From contig OZ024788.1 of assembly GCA_964017065.1 (NCBI GenBank), forward strand, positions 5,950,087-6,014,086: a DNA stretch of 64,000 nucleotides. Reading direction: 5' to 3'. A program made the translations under genes and the position numbers. Numbering within the stretch: position 1 is the first letter of the stretch; every line of letters starts with the position of its first letter. Origin of the DNA: Haliclona indistincta (lineage: Eukaryota > Porifera > Demospongiae > Haplosclerida > Chalinidae). This document shows positions 29,391-40,800 of the stretch, piece by piece. Under the pieces are notes generated by a model. The model saw nothing but the letters and a program-made list of their open reading frames with translations. It was not told the DNA's origin and searched no databases.

Positions 29391-29441
29391 CAAATAGTTC
29401 TTGACTGTAAAATCTAATTACCAATGCAAGCTGCAACTTAA

Positions 29442-29998
29442 GGGACTACACCTCGAACATCAGAATGACGACAATTTCAGTTTTTTCGGGCAAACAAAGC
29501 TTGGTCAAAGACATTTACCATCAAAGAAACTCACAAATCTGCTCCTGGGCGGAGCAAACACTGAACAAACTAATTCAATGGGCAGACAAGCCACGCCCAC
29601 CAAAATGGATTTGTGAACTGAATGGCTCATGGTGAGCAAACGTACGCATGCGTTTTTGCGTACAGTGTTCAGTCTGTCAGTTACAAGGCTGCAAATATTT
29701 AATTAGTTTTGTGGTTTGCACAAGAATTGAGCTACAGAGGTCAGCTAAGAACGCAGCAAGGTCACTTGTGGTGCAAGAGGTAGGCAAGGTGGCTTGCTCC
29801 GCTTGCCCGCCCTCCCACCCACCCTGGCTGCTACCTTTAAAATAAAAAACTATGTCGTAAAACATTTGGGTCCCTCGGCCCTCTAGCTCTGCCCTAGGAC
29901 CGCCCAGCAGTTGGTAAAGTCGCCATAGAGAACTAGATGGTGAGCCAGAAAAAACAGCATGCAAATTGAGCCGTTTCTCTAGTTCGTTGTGTAGTCCC
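29442..29998. mobile_element. TTAA-flanked (piggyBac-like) element of about 557 bp
   Basis: GGGACTACACCTCGAAC and GTTCGTTGTGTAGTCCC are inverted ends, flanked by TTAA on both sides (29438-29441, 29999-30002). The paralogous flank upstream of TL8 has the single empty site GCAACTTAACCC at 36361-36371. No transposase frame is visible. Confidence 0.75.
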
Positions 29999-30199
29999 TT
30001 AACCCATTGTAGGTAACATCAAACAATTCTTTAACTGACAATCTAACTGTATCAGAGGTTTGAGTGCATTAAATAAACAAATGTACTCTGTCAAAGATTT
30101 TCTGCTGTTAAAGTAGCCATCATGTTTCGAGCAATTTATAAAAGACACCAATGAAAACAGTGAATTGTAATAATTTGATTCATTGACAACGACAAGTTA

Positions 30200-30360
30200 T
30201 TGCTTGTTTGAACTTCTTTCAGCTAAGCCAATTTTGTGTCCAGCTGAGCCATTTCAATGTGCAATTCAGTGATTTCTAATTCCAGACAACTTAGTCAATC
30301 ATTTACAGTCCCAAAGTGTTGCTGTGCTCGCTTTAGCATCCTCATGACTGTAGACATCTG
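30200..30360 (-). pseudogene. Small coiled-coil-like ORF, copy 2 (broken)
   Basis: Clear DNA similarity to 33170-33388 but with indels and no continuous frame. Confidence 0.5.
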
Positions 30361-30789
30361 ACTTTATTTAACACAGCAGAGCAAGTATCTCAGTAACAAT
30401 GGATTCTAACCTTATTTATTATCCACTAAGTCACGTAATGATAGGTGTACCTAGTATGGCAATGAACTACTAAGTTATTGGTACAAGCAGCTAACCAGAC
30501 ATAGCCATGAAGGAGATAGCTTGAATAGTCTCGATAGCAAATACTCACTGACATGTTATTGTACTCAATGTCGTCAAAAAGTCTACTTTCTCTCTAGACA
30601 CATGTACATGCAAAACAACATTAAAATTTGGGAGCAATATAATCAAAAACAATATTTCAATTTTTGCTAATAAAATCAATGACTAAGTGGTTGTTTTAGA
30701 GGCTATAAATTTACCTACATGTGTACAAATATAATGTTAAGCTTGTAGTGAGAGAGCTATGTGTATCTAGTGTGAGACAGTTATGTAAT

Positions 30790-31061
30790 CAGTGGCGGAT
30801 CTGCACACGGGCAAACCCGGGCATTTGCCCGGGCATCAAACTGAAGTTTAATTATATTATTCATAAAATAATAATAATATTCATCGTTGATTTAACACAT
30901 GCGCTGTGTAAATTAATAGCTGGCTATAACGATTTTATCCCAGAAGTTACCAAAACTATACGTTTTAGAGCTCCAATTTTAAAAATTTTCTTGGGGGAGA
31001 ACCCCCAGACCCCCCTTTATGTTTCTTCCCAGGTATCAATTCAGACTCAGATCCGCCACTG
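30790..31061. mobile_element. hAT-type element inserted at the TL7 stop codon
   Basis: 272 bp with termini CAGTGGCGGATCTG and CAGATCCGCCACTG (inverted) and an 8-bp target duplication TATGTAAT (30782-30789 and 31062-31069). The duplicated 8 bp include part of the ancestral stop region of the gene, as seen in TL6, TL8 and TL9 (TTATGTAATACACC). Non-autonomous. Confidence 0.92.
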
Positions 31062-32418
31062 TATGTAATACACCACATCTCTGGACTGATCCTTGACTGA
31101 ATGCTGCCAACAGTCACTTCGAATAAGAGAGAGTCTTCTTTCAGGTACAACGACCTTCTGCCAAGTGCTAGAAGCTCTGAAATTTGAATAAAGCTTTTGT
31201 CTCCAAAGATTGTTTCTCCGTTACTGCTGCCATTCTCTGATGAAAGTTGTCTGATGTAGTCTTGTCCACTTTCCGAGTGGTTCAGTATCGAGACAGAGAA
31301 GGTTCCTCTGAATGGCGACTCGAGATATTCAATGTACTTTCCAGTTGTCACACAGATGTAGCAGGAGACAAACTTGCTATCATCATCAGTACCATTGAAT
31401 TCCACTCGTAGGCAAGCAGTGTATCCCATCATGGAGTTGGTGAAGAATTTGCTGCTGTACCAGGTCCTTCCTTTGGTTGTCTTTGCTTTCCGAATCTTGG
31501 ACATGTTTTCCATCTTCAGTATCACTGACGTTGGTAGCCCCATTGAAACGATACGTCTCAGTTGAGCAATCTCTGAGCTCTGTTGAGCAATGGCTTGCAC
31601 TGCTAGTTGCAGATGGTCACTCATAGCTTCTAAATTGTGTTGTGGTATGTCTTGTCTTCTTGGTTGTGCTGTGCATCCTACTGACTGATACTGGCAGGGA
31701 ACTGGCTCTACTCTACACTTGGCCTCATGGGCTTCCATATTACAACGTCTAGTTCTCTTTGGGCACATTGAGCAAGAAATCAGCAGATTAGGACATGTAT
31801 CCAAGTGACCAGGTCCAGTGATATGCTGATGCTCTCCAACCTCGTGACAGCTCGAGCACTCGTAGGATCGTTTAGGACATTCTCTAGTAAGATGGCGATC
31901 GTAATAATGGCGCTGTATTGTTTTGCCACACTTGTTGGTACATGCCACTTTTTGGTATTCACAAGCATCGAGATGGCTCTTAAAGTTTCTTTCTTCTCCT
32001 CTCCATTTGCACCCCTCATCTATGTTCAGGCATTTTACTAAAAAATTATCAACTTCTTTATCCATTCGAGTATCTTTCACTATGTTTTCAGCTGTGAACG
32101 GTTCTCCGCAGGAGGGGCACGGATTCGTAGCATCGTTTTTATTGTGGTAATCTACACAGTCTTTACAGAAGATATTGCCACACCCAATTGAGTTGTGTTG
32201 ATATGCATCATGCACAACATGATTACATAGCATACAGAGGCATCTTGCTGGTGGACTGGTAAGAACTGTGGGGTCATTTTCTTTGGTATCCTGCAATTAC
32301 AAAGTTACTATCAAAGTTATATTATTAAGCAGAAAGTAGTCAAAATTAGCTCTGATAGATAAGTTGACTATGCAGTCATCATGCTTGCTAGTTAGAATAA
32401 CATATAGTGGCTTACCAT
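30965..32418 (-). CDS. TL7: TRAF-like protein with transposon-derived C-terminus
   Basis: ATG in exon 1 (32416-32418); exon 2 is 32290-30965; 442 residues. N-terminal half as in TL5 (DTKENDPTVLTSPPARC, CGNIFCKDC); C-terminal half as in TL6/TL8. The usual end PEMWCIT is followed not by TAA but by a tail of about 33 residues (YSGGSESELIPGKKHKGGSG...KFLKLEL) read from the inserted hAT element, ending at its internal TAA. MATH itself is complete, so the protein may still fold; the tail is basic and glycine-rich. The frame is fully open. Confidence 0.88.
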
Positions 32419-32659
32419 TGACATTGGCTGCTCTTGCTCTAAAGAAAGATGGATGGCCAGGACAATGAGCAGGAAAACATGTGCTTGTAAAAATGAGGTC
32501 GGGTCATACCATGTGATTAGGGATGGGTTTCAGCTGGTAGACACAGCCACTATCAAAACATGGAAAGTTATTCATGGGATTAGTGTTATTGTGCTATAGG
32601 AAGAGGCAGTCACAGTGTTAATATACAGTGTTGTTCAATCTTTAGTATTTCGTTGCTAC

Positions 32660-32935
32660 TGCAGGCTAGCAGTGTATCCCATTGTGGAGTTGCTAACGAA
32701 ATTTGCTGCTGTACCAGCTCTTGTTTTGACTTATGCTGGCAGGAGGCTGGCTTTTGGCCTTAGCACCACACTCGACATGTTATCAGCAGGTTTTAGGTTT
32801 TAGGACAGGAATCAAGGTGACCAGATCCAGTAATATGCTTATGGTCTCCAACTAATGACGGTGAGCACTCATAAGATTTTTTAGGAAATTCTTAGGTAAG
32901 ATGGCGATCAAAACAATGGCAATCCACAGTTGGTC
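32660..32935 (-). pseudogene. Collapsed TRAF-like pseudogene fragment, sister of 25683-25945
   Basis: Same order of blocks (MATH start, CQYQSVG region, fingers) and the same deletions as the fragment in the TL6 unit, confirming that both come from one already collapsed ancestor that was duplicated with the unit. Confidence 0.7.
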
Positions 32936-33169
32936 AGACCATAAATATTGTTCAGACACCAAAGCTTATAAATACTGCAAGACCACATGATTTTGTGCAA
33001 TTTGCATAAATCTCTTGACATAATGTCCTTTCAGAATTACTGTACCCATTTATTGTTGTAATGATTTTAGGTAATGCACTTTTTATTTTCAGAAGACGTA
33101 CTAGTGTATCACCCATCTTCTCATGAATTATTAAATGTTCAAAAATTTAAGAAAACACTGTCTCTGGTC

Positions 33170-33388
33170 CTAAAGACTGATTTCATTAGCCTTCAGATGC
33201 ACAATTCCGTGCTTGTTTGAACTATTCAGCTGATCTAGTAATGTTGTTTGCAGCTGAGTCATTTCGATGCGCACATCAGTGATTTCTGTGCATTGTCGAG
33301 TAATACTTAATTCCAGTTGACTTAGCAGATAATTTACAGTCCCAAAGTGTTGTTGTCCTCGCTTTGGCATCCTCATGACAGTAGACAT
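33170..33388 (-). CDS. Small coiled-coil-like ORF, intact copy
   Basis: 72 codons from ATG (33386-33388): MSTVMRMPKRGQQHFGTVNY, then a run with heptad-like spacing (LLSQLELSITRQ, EMTQLQTTLLDQL), then KHGIVHLKANEISL. Related but decayed copies lie at 26210-26401, 30200-30360 and 36565-36710, always between two TRAF-like genes. It could be a small gene, or a relic exon of the array. I do not recognise a family. Confidence 0.4.
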   Translation of the reverse strand: MSTVMRMPKRGQQHFGTVNYLLSQLELSITRQCTEITDVRIEMTQLQTTLLDQLNSSNKHGIVHLKANEISL

Positions 33389-33797
33389 CTTGACTTTATT
33401 TAGCACAGCAAAGCAAGTATCTCGGTAACAATCTTGTTTGTTATCCAGTAAGTCACGTAATGATGGGTGTCCCTAGTATTGGCAGTGTTATTGGTACAAG
33501 CAGCTAACCAGAAATAGCCAAGGAGATAGCTTGAATAGTCTCGATAGTAAATCAACTGACATGTTATTGTACTCAATGTCGTCAAAAAGTATACTTTCTC
33601 TCTAGACACATGTACATGCTTAACAACAGCGAAATTTGGGAACAATGTAATCAATGACACTATTTCAATTCTTGCTAATAAAATCAATGACCAAGTGGTT
33701 GTTTTAAAGGCTATAAATGTACCTACATGTGTACAAATATAATGTTAAACTTGTAGTGAGAGAGCTATAAGTCCTATGTGTATCTAGTGTGAGACAG

Positions 33798-36290
33798 TTA
33801 TGTAATACACCACATCTCTGGACTGATCTTGGACTGAATGCTGCAAACAGTCACTTCGAAGAAGAGAGAGTCTTCTTTCAGGTACAACGACTTTTTGTCA
33901 AGTGCTATAAGCTCCGAAAATTGAATAAAGCTTTTGTCTCCAAAGATTGTTTCTCCATTACTGTGTGGCAGTGTTCCGTTCTCTGATGAAAGTTGTCTGA
34001 TATAGTCCTTTCCACTTTCCGAGTGGTTCAGTATCGAGACAGTGAAGGTTCCTCTGAATGGCAACTCAAGATGAGTATCATACTCTCCAGCTGTCACACA
34101 GATGTAGCAGGAGGCAAACTTGCTATCATCATCAGTACCATTGAATTCTACTCGTAGGCAAGCAGTATATCCCATCATGGAGTTGGAGAAGAATTTATTG
34201 CTCTGCCATGTTTTTTTCTTGGTTCCTTTTTCATTTGAATACTTGGACACGTTTTCCATCTTCAGTATCACTGACGTTGGTGGTCCCATAGAAACGATAC
34301 GTCTCAGTTGAGCAATCTCTGAGCTCTGTTGAGCAATGGCTTGCACTGCTAGTTGCAGATGGTCACTCATGGCTTCCAAATTGTGTTGTGGTATGTCTTG
34401 TCTTCTTGGTTGTGCTGTGCATCCTACTGACTGATACTGGCAGGGAACTGGCTCTACTCTACACTTGGCCTCATGGGCTGCCATATTACAACGCCTAGCT
34501 CTCTTTGGGCACATTGAGCAAGAAATCAGCAGATTAGGACATGTATCCAAGTGACCAGGTCCAGTGATATGCTGATGCTCTCCAACCTCTTTACAATGCG
34601 AGCACTCGTAGGATCGTTTAGGACATTCTTTGGTGAGATGGCGATCAAGATTTCGGCGCTGCACCTTATCATTGCATCCAATGGTACAACTGACAAGATT
34701 GTAAGGACAGTCATCAAGATGGTTGTCGGCATATTTCAGTTCTGCTTTCCATTGGCATCCATTGTCCTTGTTGGGACATTTCACCACAAAATCGTTGACT
34801 TCTTTATCAATGGGAATGACTTTCACTGTTTTTTCGGTAGTGAAAGCTACTCTGCAAGATGGGCAAGGATTCCAAGCATTGCTTTTTGTGTGATGGTATA
34901 CGCAGCCTTTACAGAAGACACTGCCACATGTGATATGTAGATATGCATCACGCACAACACGATTGCACAGCTTACAGAGGCATCTTGCTGGTAGAGTGTT
35001 GTCAAATGTGTATGTATATCCTTCCGTATTCTATAGATAAAAAGAGAATGTGTCTAACTTGAATATACAGTATCTATACTTGTTATTTGTAAAATTACTT
35101 ACATGTTCCATGTGAGAGTGATCTAAGACCAGGTCTTCTCCGATGAATACCTGCAGCACTCTCATGGTCTGGAGTGAGTCAGCAGCTTCAGTTATGGCTC
35201 TCTTTAACTGCTCAACTTCATCAGTAGAACACAGCCAAGTGACTGCTATACAGCCGAATCGAGTACTTGAGAGGTGAAGATAGTTACCATGGACACCAAG
35301 CATAGTGACGAGCGTGTTTAGATCGGCAATAGTGTCTATGCCCCAGCTATTCTCAAGCTTTAGTATGACCGGGACTCTTCCAGATGATAGCCTTGAGGGC
35401 GTGGCTGTAGCTGGAAAGAGCTCCCTAAACTGACCCACAGTTGCACTATTTCTAAATCGTCGACATCTCTCTTCATATTGCTCTACAAGCTGTCTAGTAG
35501 TGATGCTGCATGTGTGAGATAAATGAAGTGATTTCTTGTACAGATCAGTCTTACCCAACTTCTTGAGGAAGTATATCACAGATTTTTCTCAGATAGTATG
35601 TATTGAAGAGTGAAACATCTCCCTCCACTAATGTGTTGTAGTGAGACTGGAAGCTGCTATTCCCACTTGATGCTCTGGGAGACAGTAGAGGCATGTATGA
35701 AATAAACTCCTCTTGTGCTTGGGTGTTGTTTTGAAGCTCATTTTTGTAATTTCGTATTAGTCTGGCAAATTCAAAGCGTAGATCGGTCAGTTCTCTTACC
35801 AATGCATCGGGAACAACAACTCTCTCTCCTGGATTGAATAAATGTAAACCATTGCTCTCATCTCACTCTACTAATAATTATGTTGTAGAGAGCAATGTTG
35901 CATACCTTCAATGGACTGCATAACACTTGATGTGTGTGACAATTCATCTGAAAGTTGATGAGCATTTTAGATTATGATCATGGCTTATTGCTAACCGTTA
36001 AGACGAGAAACAATGACTTCTTGACCAGTTACGCTCAAAATTTCCACAAAAATGTGAAACATTTCACTGTTGCCGTTCACTGTTCGCTGCAGTGCACTGA
36101 GGAACTTCTCTGCCCTTCTGTAGCTGTCTGACCCATCATTGCAGTTCTGTCTGGTAGGCTCTGTTATAAGACCTCTGCTCAGAGCAGCTGGGAGGAGGAC
36201 AGCAGTATCAATACTGTTGACTAAGTAACTGAATGAGCGTCTCAAAGCCTCTGACTCTACACTCACGGCCATGACAAGCACCACGCCCAT
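33798..36290 (-). CDS. TL8: death-fold / unknown module / RING / TRAF finger / MATH fusion
   Basis: Five exons: 36290-35996, 35947-35906, 35828-35555, 35505-35103 and 35030-33798; all junctions are GT-AG and phases agree, giving about 748 residues with no stop. Residues 1-98 resemble a CARD/DED-type death fold (EALRRSFSYLVNSID, LPAALSRGLI, AEKFLSALQRTVNG, FHIFVEIL). Residues about 99-338 form a module I cannot name (VVVPDALVRELTDLRFEFARL; ENSWGIDTIADLNTLV; GCIAVTWLCS). Then RING-type finger (CKLC...CGSVFCKGC...CPSC), TRAF fingers, coil and MATH. The 49-bp intron at 35506-35554 is needed to keep the frame. The last exon joins exactly where other family members have their lone ATG. Expected to couple a death-fold interaction to TRAF-type signalling. 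Confidence 0.8.
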
Positions 36291-36958
36291 AGATAGTATC
36301 CATGGCAATGCCCTAGTTACAAATAGTATTTGGCAGTAAATCTGATTATATATTCACAATGCAACTTAACCCAACATCAAACGAGACAATTTAAATGTAT
36401 CAGTGGTTTGAGTGCATTAAATAAATTCTCATTACAAATTCACCCTGTCAAAAATGTTCTGCTGTTAAAGTAGCCATCATGTTACAAGCAATTTATAAAA
36501 GACCAATGGAAACAGTGAATAATTATGGTGAAAATTGTTATAATTTAATTCATTGACATTGACAAGTTCTTGCTTGTTTGAACTTTTTTCAGCTGAGCTA
36601 ATTCTATGTTCAGCAAATCAGTGATTTCTAATCCCAGACGATTTAGTCGATCATTTACCGTCCAAAGTGTTATTGTGCTCGCTTTGGCATCCTCGTGACA
36701 GTGGACAGACTCGATAGTAAGCACTCACTGACATGTTTTTGTCATATTGTACTCAATGTCGTCAAAGAGTCTACTTTCTCCCTAGACACATGTACATGCA
36801 ACACAACATTAAAATTTGGGAGCAATACAATCAAAAACAATATTTCAATCTTTGCTAATAAAATCAATGACTAAGTGGTTGTTTTAAAGGCTAGAAATGT
36901 GTACAAATATAATATTAAACTTGTAGTGAGAGAGCTATGTGTCTCTAGTGTGAGACAG
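36291..36958. other. Spacer with broken small-ORF copy
   Basis: The 5' flank of TL8 holds the empty TTAA site at 36366-36369, a decayed copy of the small coiled-coil-like ORF at about 36565-36710 (minus strand), and the empty Mutator site near 36778. No intact gene. Confidence 0.6.
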
Positions 36959-38347
36959 TTATGTAATACACCACATCTCTGGACTGATCTTGGACTGAAT
37001 GCTGCCAACAGTCACTTCGAAGAAGAGAGTGTCTTCTTTCAGGTACAACGACTTTTTGTCAAGTGCTATAAGCTCCGAAAATTGAATAAAGCTTTTGTCT
37101 CCAAAGATTGTTTCTCCGTTACTGCTTGGCTGTGTTCCATTCTCTGATGAAAGTTGTCTGATGTAGTCCTTTCCACTTTCCGAGTGGTTCAGTATCGAGA
37201 CAGTGAAGGTTCCTTTGAACGGCGACTCAAGATATTCACTGTACTTTCCAGTTGTCACACAGATGTAGCAGGATACAAACTTGTTGTCTTCATCAGGACC
37301 ATTGAATTCCACTCGTAGGCAAGCAGTGTATCCCATCATGGAGTTGGTGAAGAATTTATTGTTCTGCCATGTTTTTTTCTGCCATGTTTTTTTCTTGGTT
37401 CCTTTCTTGGTTCCTGACACGTTTTGGTTCCACGACGCGCTCAGGAACTTGGACACGTTTTCCATCTTCAGTATCACTGACATTGGTGGTCCCATTGAAA
37501 CGATACGTCTCAGTTGAGCAATCTCTGAACTCTGTTGAGCAATGGCTTGCACTGCTCGTTGCAGATGGTCACTCATGGCATCTAAGTTGTGTTGTGGTAT
37601 GTCTTGTCTTCTTGGTTGTGCTGTGCATCCTACTGACTGATACTGGCAGGGAACTGGCTCTAATCTACACTTGGCCTCATGGGCTGCCATATTACAACGT
37701 CTAGTTCTCTTTGGGCACATTGAGCAAGAAATCAGCAGATTAGGACATGTATCCAAGTGACCAGGTCCAGTGATATGCTGATGCTCTCCAACCTCTTTAC
37801 AATGCGAGCACTCGTAAGATCGTTTAGGACATTCTTTGGTGAGATGGCGATCAAGATTTCGGCGCTGCACCTTATCATTGCATCCAATGGTACAACTGAC
37901 AAGATTGTAAGGACAGTCATCAAGATGGTTGGCAGCGCATTTCAGTTTTGCTTTCCATTGGCATCCATTGTTGGGACATTTCACTACAAAATCCTCAACT
38001 TCGTTATCCATTCGAGCATCTTTCACAGTGTTTTCGGTAGTGAAGGCTACTCTGCAAGATGGGCACGGATTCCAAGCATTGCTTTGTTTGTGTTTTGTCA
38101 CACAAGTGTTACAGAAGACATTGCCACATCCAGTTGAGTTGTGTTGATATGCATCACTCACAACTTTGTTGCACAGCTTACAGAGACATCTTGCTGGTGG
38201 ACTGGTAATAAAGGTGTATGTATATCCTCCAGTATTCTGCAAATTAACAGATAGAGATCTTTTTCAAAATTAATACAATATTATTATTTTGTATACAAGC
38301 AGGATGCTCACTAGAAAACATGTGTTGTAGTGCAATAGACTTACCAT
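36959..38347 (-). CDS. TL9: TRAF-like protein with local duplication in MATH
   Basis: ATG in exon 1 (38345-38347); exon 2 is 38236-36959; 426 residues, the longest of the simple class A type. RING-type finger CKLC...CGNVFCNTC...CPSC, TRAF fingers, coil, MATH. Near 37366-37440 a short tandem duplication adds about 16 residues (GTKKGTKKKTWQKKTWQ) at the first MATH strands. The frame stays open, so the loop may be tolerated. The ATG-only first exon distinguishes it from its neighbour TL8. Confidence 0.9.
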
Positions 38348-38695
38348 TGAGGTCTGCTCTATGGAAATACTAGCAACGCCACCGACAAGAAAGAATTCGA
38401 AAGATTATTCATGAGAGGTAGATTGTTTTATTCATTGTGCTATAGACTGGGTGTGTCAAAATGACCAAGTTTGGGCAAAACCCATGTCTGCATGGTCTCT
38501 TATGAATATCTCAGAAGAGCAGATCTTTCTCTGAAAACTATATACATTGCTCCAGCATTGCTCATTAAGAAATTGTACTTAATAATACAATCACACATTG
38601 ATGCTTCTATGCTAAGCAGTTACAAGTCTATTTGTGACAGTATTGTTTCAAAAAGAAGTGTTATGCTATTGCGAAACAGTTTTTGGCTGATCAAT

Positions 38696-40037
38696 CTAAG
38701 AGTTAACACTATCTACAGCTACTTTGAAGAAGAGGCTGTCTTCTTTCAAGTAAACCGATGGCTTGTCTTGCGCCAAAAGGTCAGAAATTTGGATAAACTC
38801 TTTCTCTCCGATAATCAGTTTGTTGTTCGATCGAGCTTTGATATCAGATGGAAGTTGTTTGCTGTGATTGTTTCCGCTGTCCGAGTGGTTCAGTATTGAG
38901 ACAGTGATGGTTCCCCTGGACAGTGGTTCCAGATGAGTGTCGTCTTCTCCAATGAAGAAGAAGATGTAACAAGAGGCAAATTTACTATCTTCAGTAGCAC
39001 CGGCAAAATCAATTTGCAAGCGTGCGGTGTATCCCATCACGGAAAAATTATTGCTGTACCAGGACTTTTCTTTTGTTGTTACTGTACTGAGAAATTTTGA
39101 AACATTCGTCATTTTTATAGTCACTGTTGTAATTTTTTCTTTCAAGAGAAGGTTGTTCGTCGCTTACTGCTCTTGTTTTAGCTTATCTATCTCTGCACGC
39201 TGCTGAGCAATTTGTTGACCGAGTTCTGTGCGTTGGTTAGCAATGGCTTGCACTGCTAGCTGCAGATGGTTACCCATGGCTTTTAAATTGTGTTGTGGTA
39301 TGTCTTGTCTTCTTGGTCGTGCTGTGCATCCTACTGACTGATACTGGCAGGGAACTGGCTCTAATCTACATGCAACCACGTGGGTTTTTATCATTGCACG
39401 TTTCACCTCCTTTGAGCACAAAGTGCAAGATACTAGCACACCTGAGCAGATGCTCAAGTGACCGTGCCCAGTGATCATCTGATGTTCACCAATCAGACGG
39501 CAGTGCGGGCATGTGTGGGATCTCTTTGGGCAGTCTTTGGTTAGATGGCTTTCTAGAGACTGTCGCAGGATCTTAGCACTGCATTTGTTTGTACACGGCA
39601 CAGTGTGGTATGGACAGGTGTCTAGATGATTGGTGACATACTTCAGCTCTCCTAGCCATTTGCAGTTTTTGTTTTTGTTGGGACAATTCACCAGCAAACC
39701 ACCAACTTCGTTGTCCATTCGAACATCTTTTACGGTATTCACACCAACGTACACCATTTTACAGGACGGGCACGGATTGAGTTTGTTGTTTCGAATATGA
39801 CCCTCTAAGCATGTTTTGCAGAAGGTCTTGCCGCACTTTGAAGTCGTATGTTGGAATGCATTGTTCACTGGATAATTGCAGAACAAGCAGAGGCAGCTCA
39901 ATGGCGGACTAGTGACAAAAGAGTGTCTATATCTACCACCACTCTGAAGACAAAATACAGTATACTGTTAGCAAGCTACTACATGTATTGGCCTCTAGCT
40001 GGAGAGTCAATTATTTACAGAGTACAAAGCTTACCAT
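38696..40037 (-). pseudogene. TL10: class B TRAF-like gene with premature stop
   Basis: ATG in exon 1 (40035-40037); exon 2 from 39943. Codon CAA of the coil (KLKQEQ|Q) is TAA here (39164-39166), with 3 bp missing just after it; beyond it the same frame continues open through the whole MATH domain to 38696. RING-type finger (CLFC...CGKTFCKTC...CPSC) and TRAF fingers are intact. As it stands the product is a RING-finger protein of about 260 residues without MATH. Its 5' half is a close copy of TL16. Confidence 0.85.
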
Positions 40038-40198
40038 TTTTGGGTTGCTTTGGAATATGGAATAGAAGCTGTCCTGGCTATTGTAGAAAGCTGTTTCCAA
40101 CGGAAATAGTAGTTGTAGCTTATCCAAACTAGGCGTGGTTTAATGTGTTATTCATTGGGTACTTCTTTTGTGTTACACTCCAATTCATGGCTATTCAT

Positions 40199-40268
40199 AA
40201 ACAATCCTTGCTGAACATAAAAACAATCTGTGCTGAACATAAAAACAATCTGTGCTGAACATAAAAAC
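40199..40268. repeat. Short tandem repeat CTGAACATAAAAACAATC
   Basis: Three units of about 22 bp; the same array occurs at about 52567-52636 in the 12.3-kb duplicate. Confidence 0.8.
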
Positions 40269-40314
40269 ATGATTTCTATGCCAAACAAGTTACAGACAAG
40301 AATTCTATGCCAAA

Positions 40315-40612
40315 CTATGTTATGCAAGCTATCTTGGGGCTGATTCTTGAGCTAATGCTGTCTACAGTCACTCTAAAGAAAAGACAGTTGTTTTTCAGAA
40401 AGGTGGGTTGTACATCTGACAGCAGTGTTGAAAACCCTACGAAGTCATTCTTCCCTAAGATAATTTCTATTTCCTTGCCTAGCAGTGTTGTTCCACTCTT
40501 GTAGTCTTTTCTACTTTCCGAGTGGTTCAGTATAGAGACAGTGATAGTTCCTCTGAATGGCCATTCAAGATGAGGACACTCTTCTTTCATCACACAGATG
40601 TAACAGGAAACA
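40315..40612 (-). pseudogene. psiC1: class C MATH C-terminal fragment
   Basis: About 92 codons matching the last part of TL22 (EECPHLEWPF to ISPK..CIT). Homology to TL22 ends abruptly after GGAAACAAA, where the sequence switches to the 3' flank of the class A units. It has no 5' part and no start. Confidence 0.85.
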
Positions 40613-40800
40613 AAGCAAAATAGCAGTGAAATTTGAAAGCAGTGTAATCAATGACACTATTTCACTTCTTGCTAATAAAATCAATGACTAAGTGGTTGTT
40701 TTAGAGACTTTTTTTATAAATGTACCTACATGTGTACAAATATAACGTTAAGCTTGTAGTGAGAGAGCTATAAGTTCTATGTGTATCTAGTGTGAGACAG

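Noticed and set aside
30721..31068. Plus-strand frame of 115 codons
   Set aside because: It lies across a spacer and the hAT element; no domain, no splice logic.
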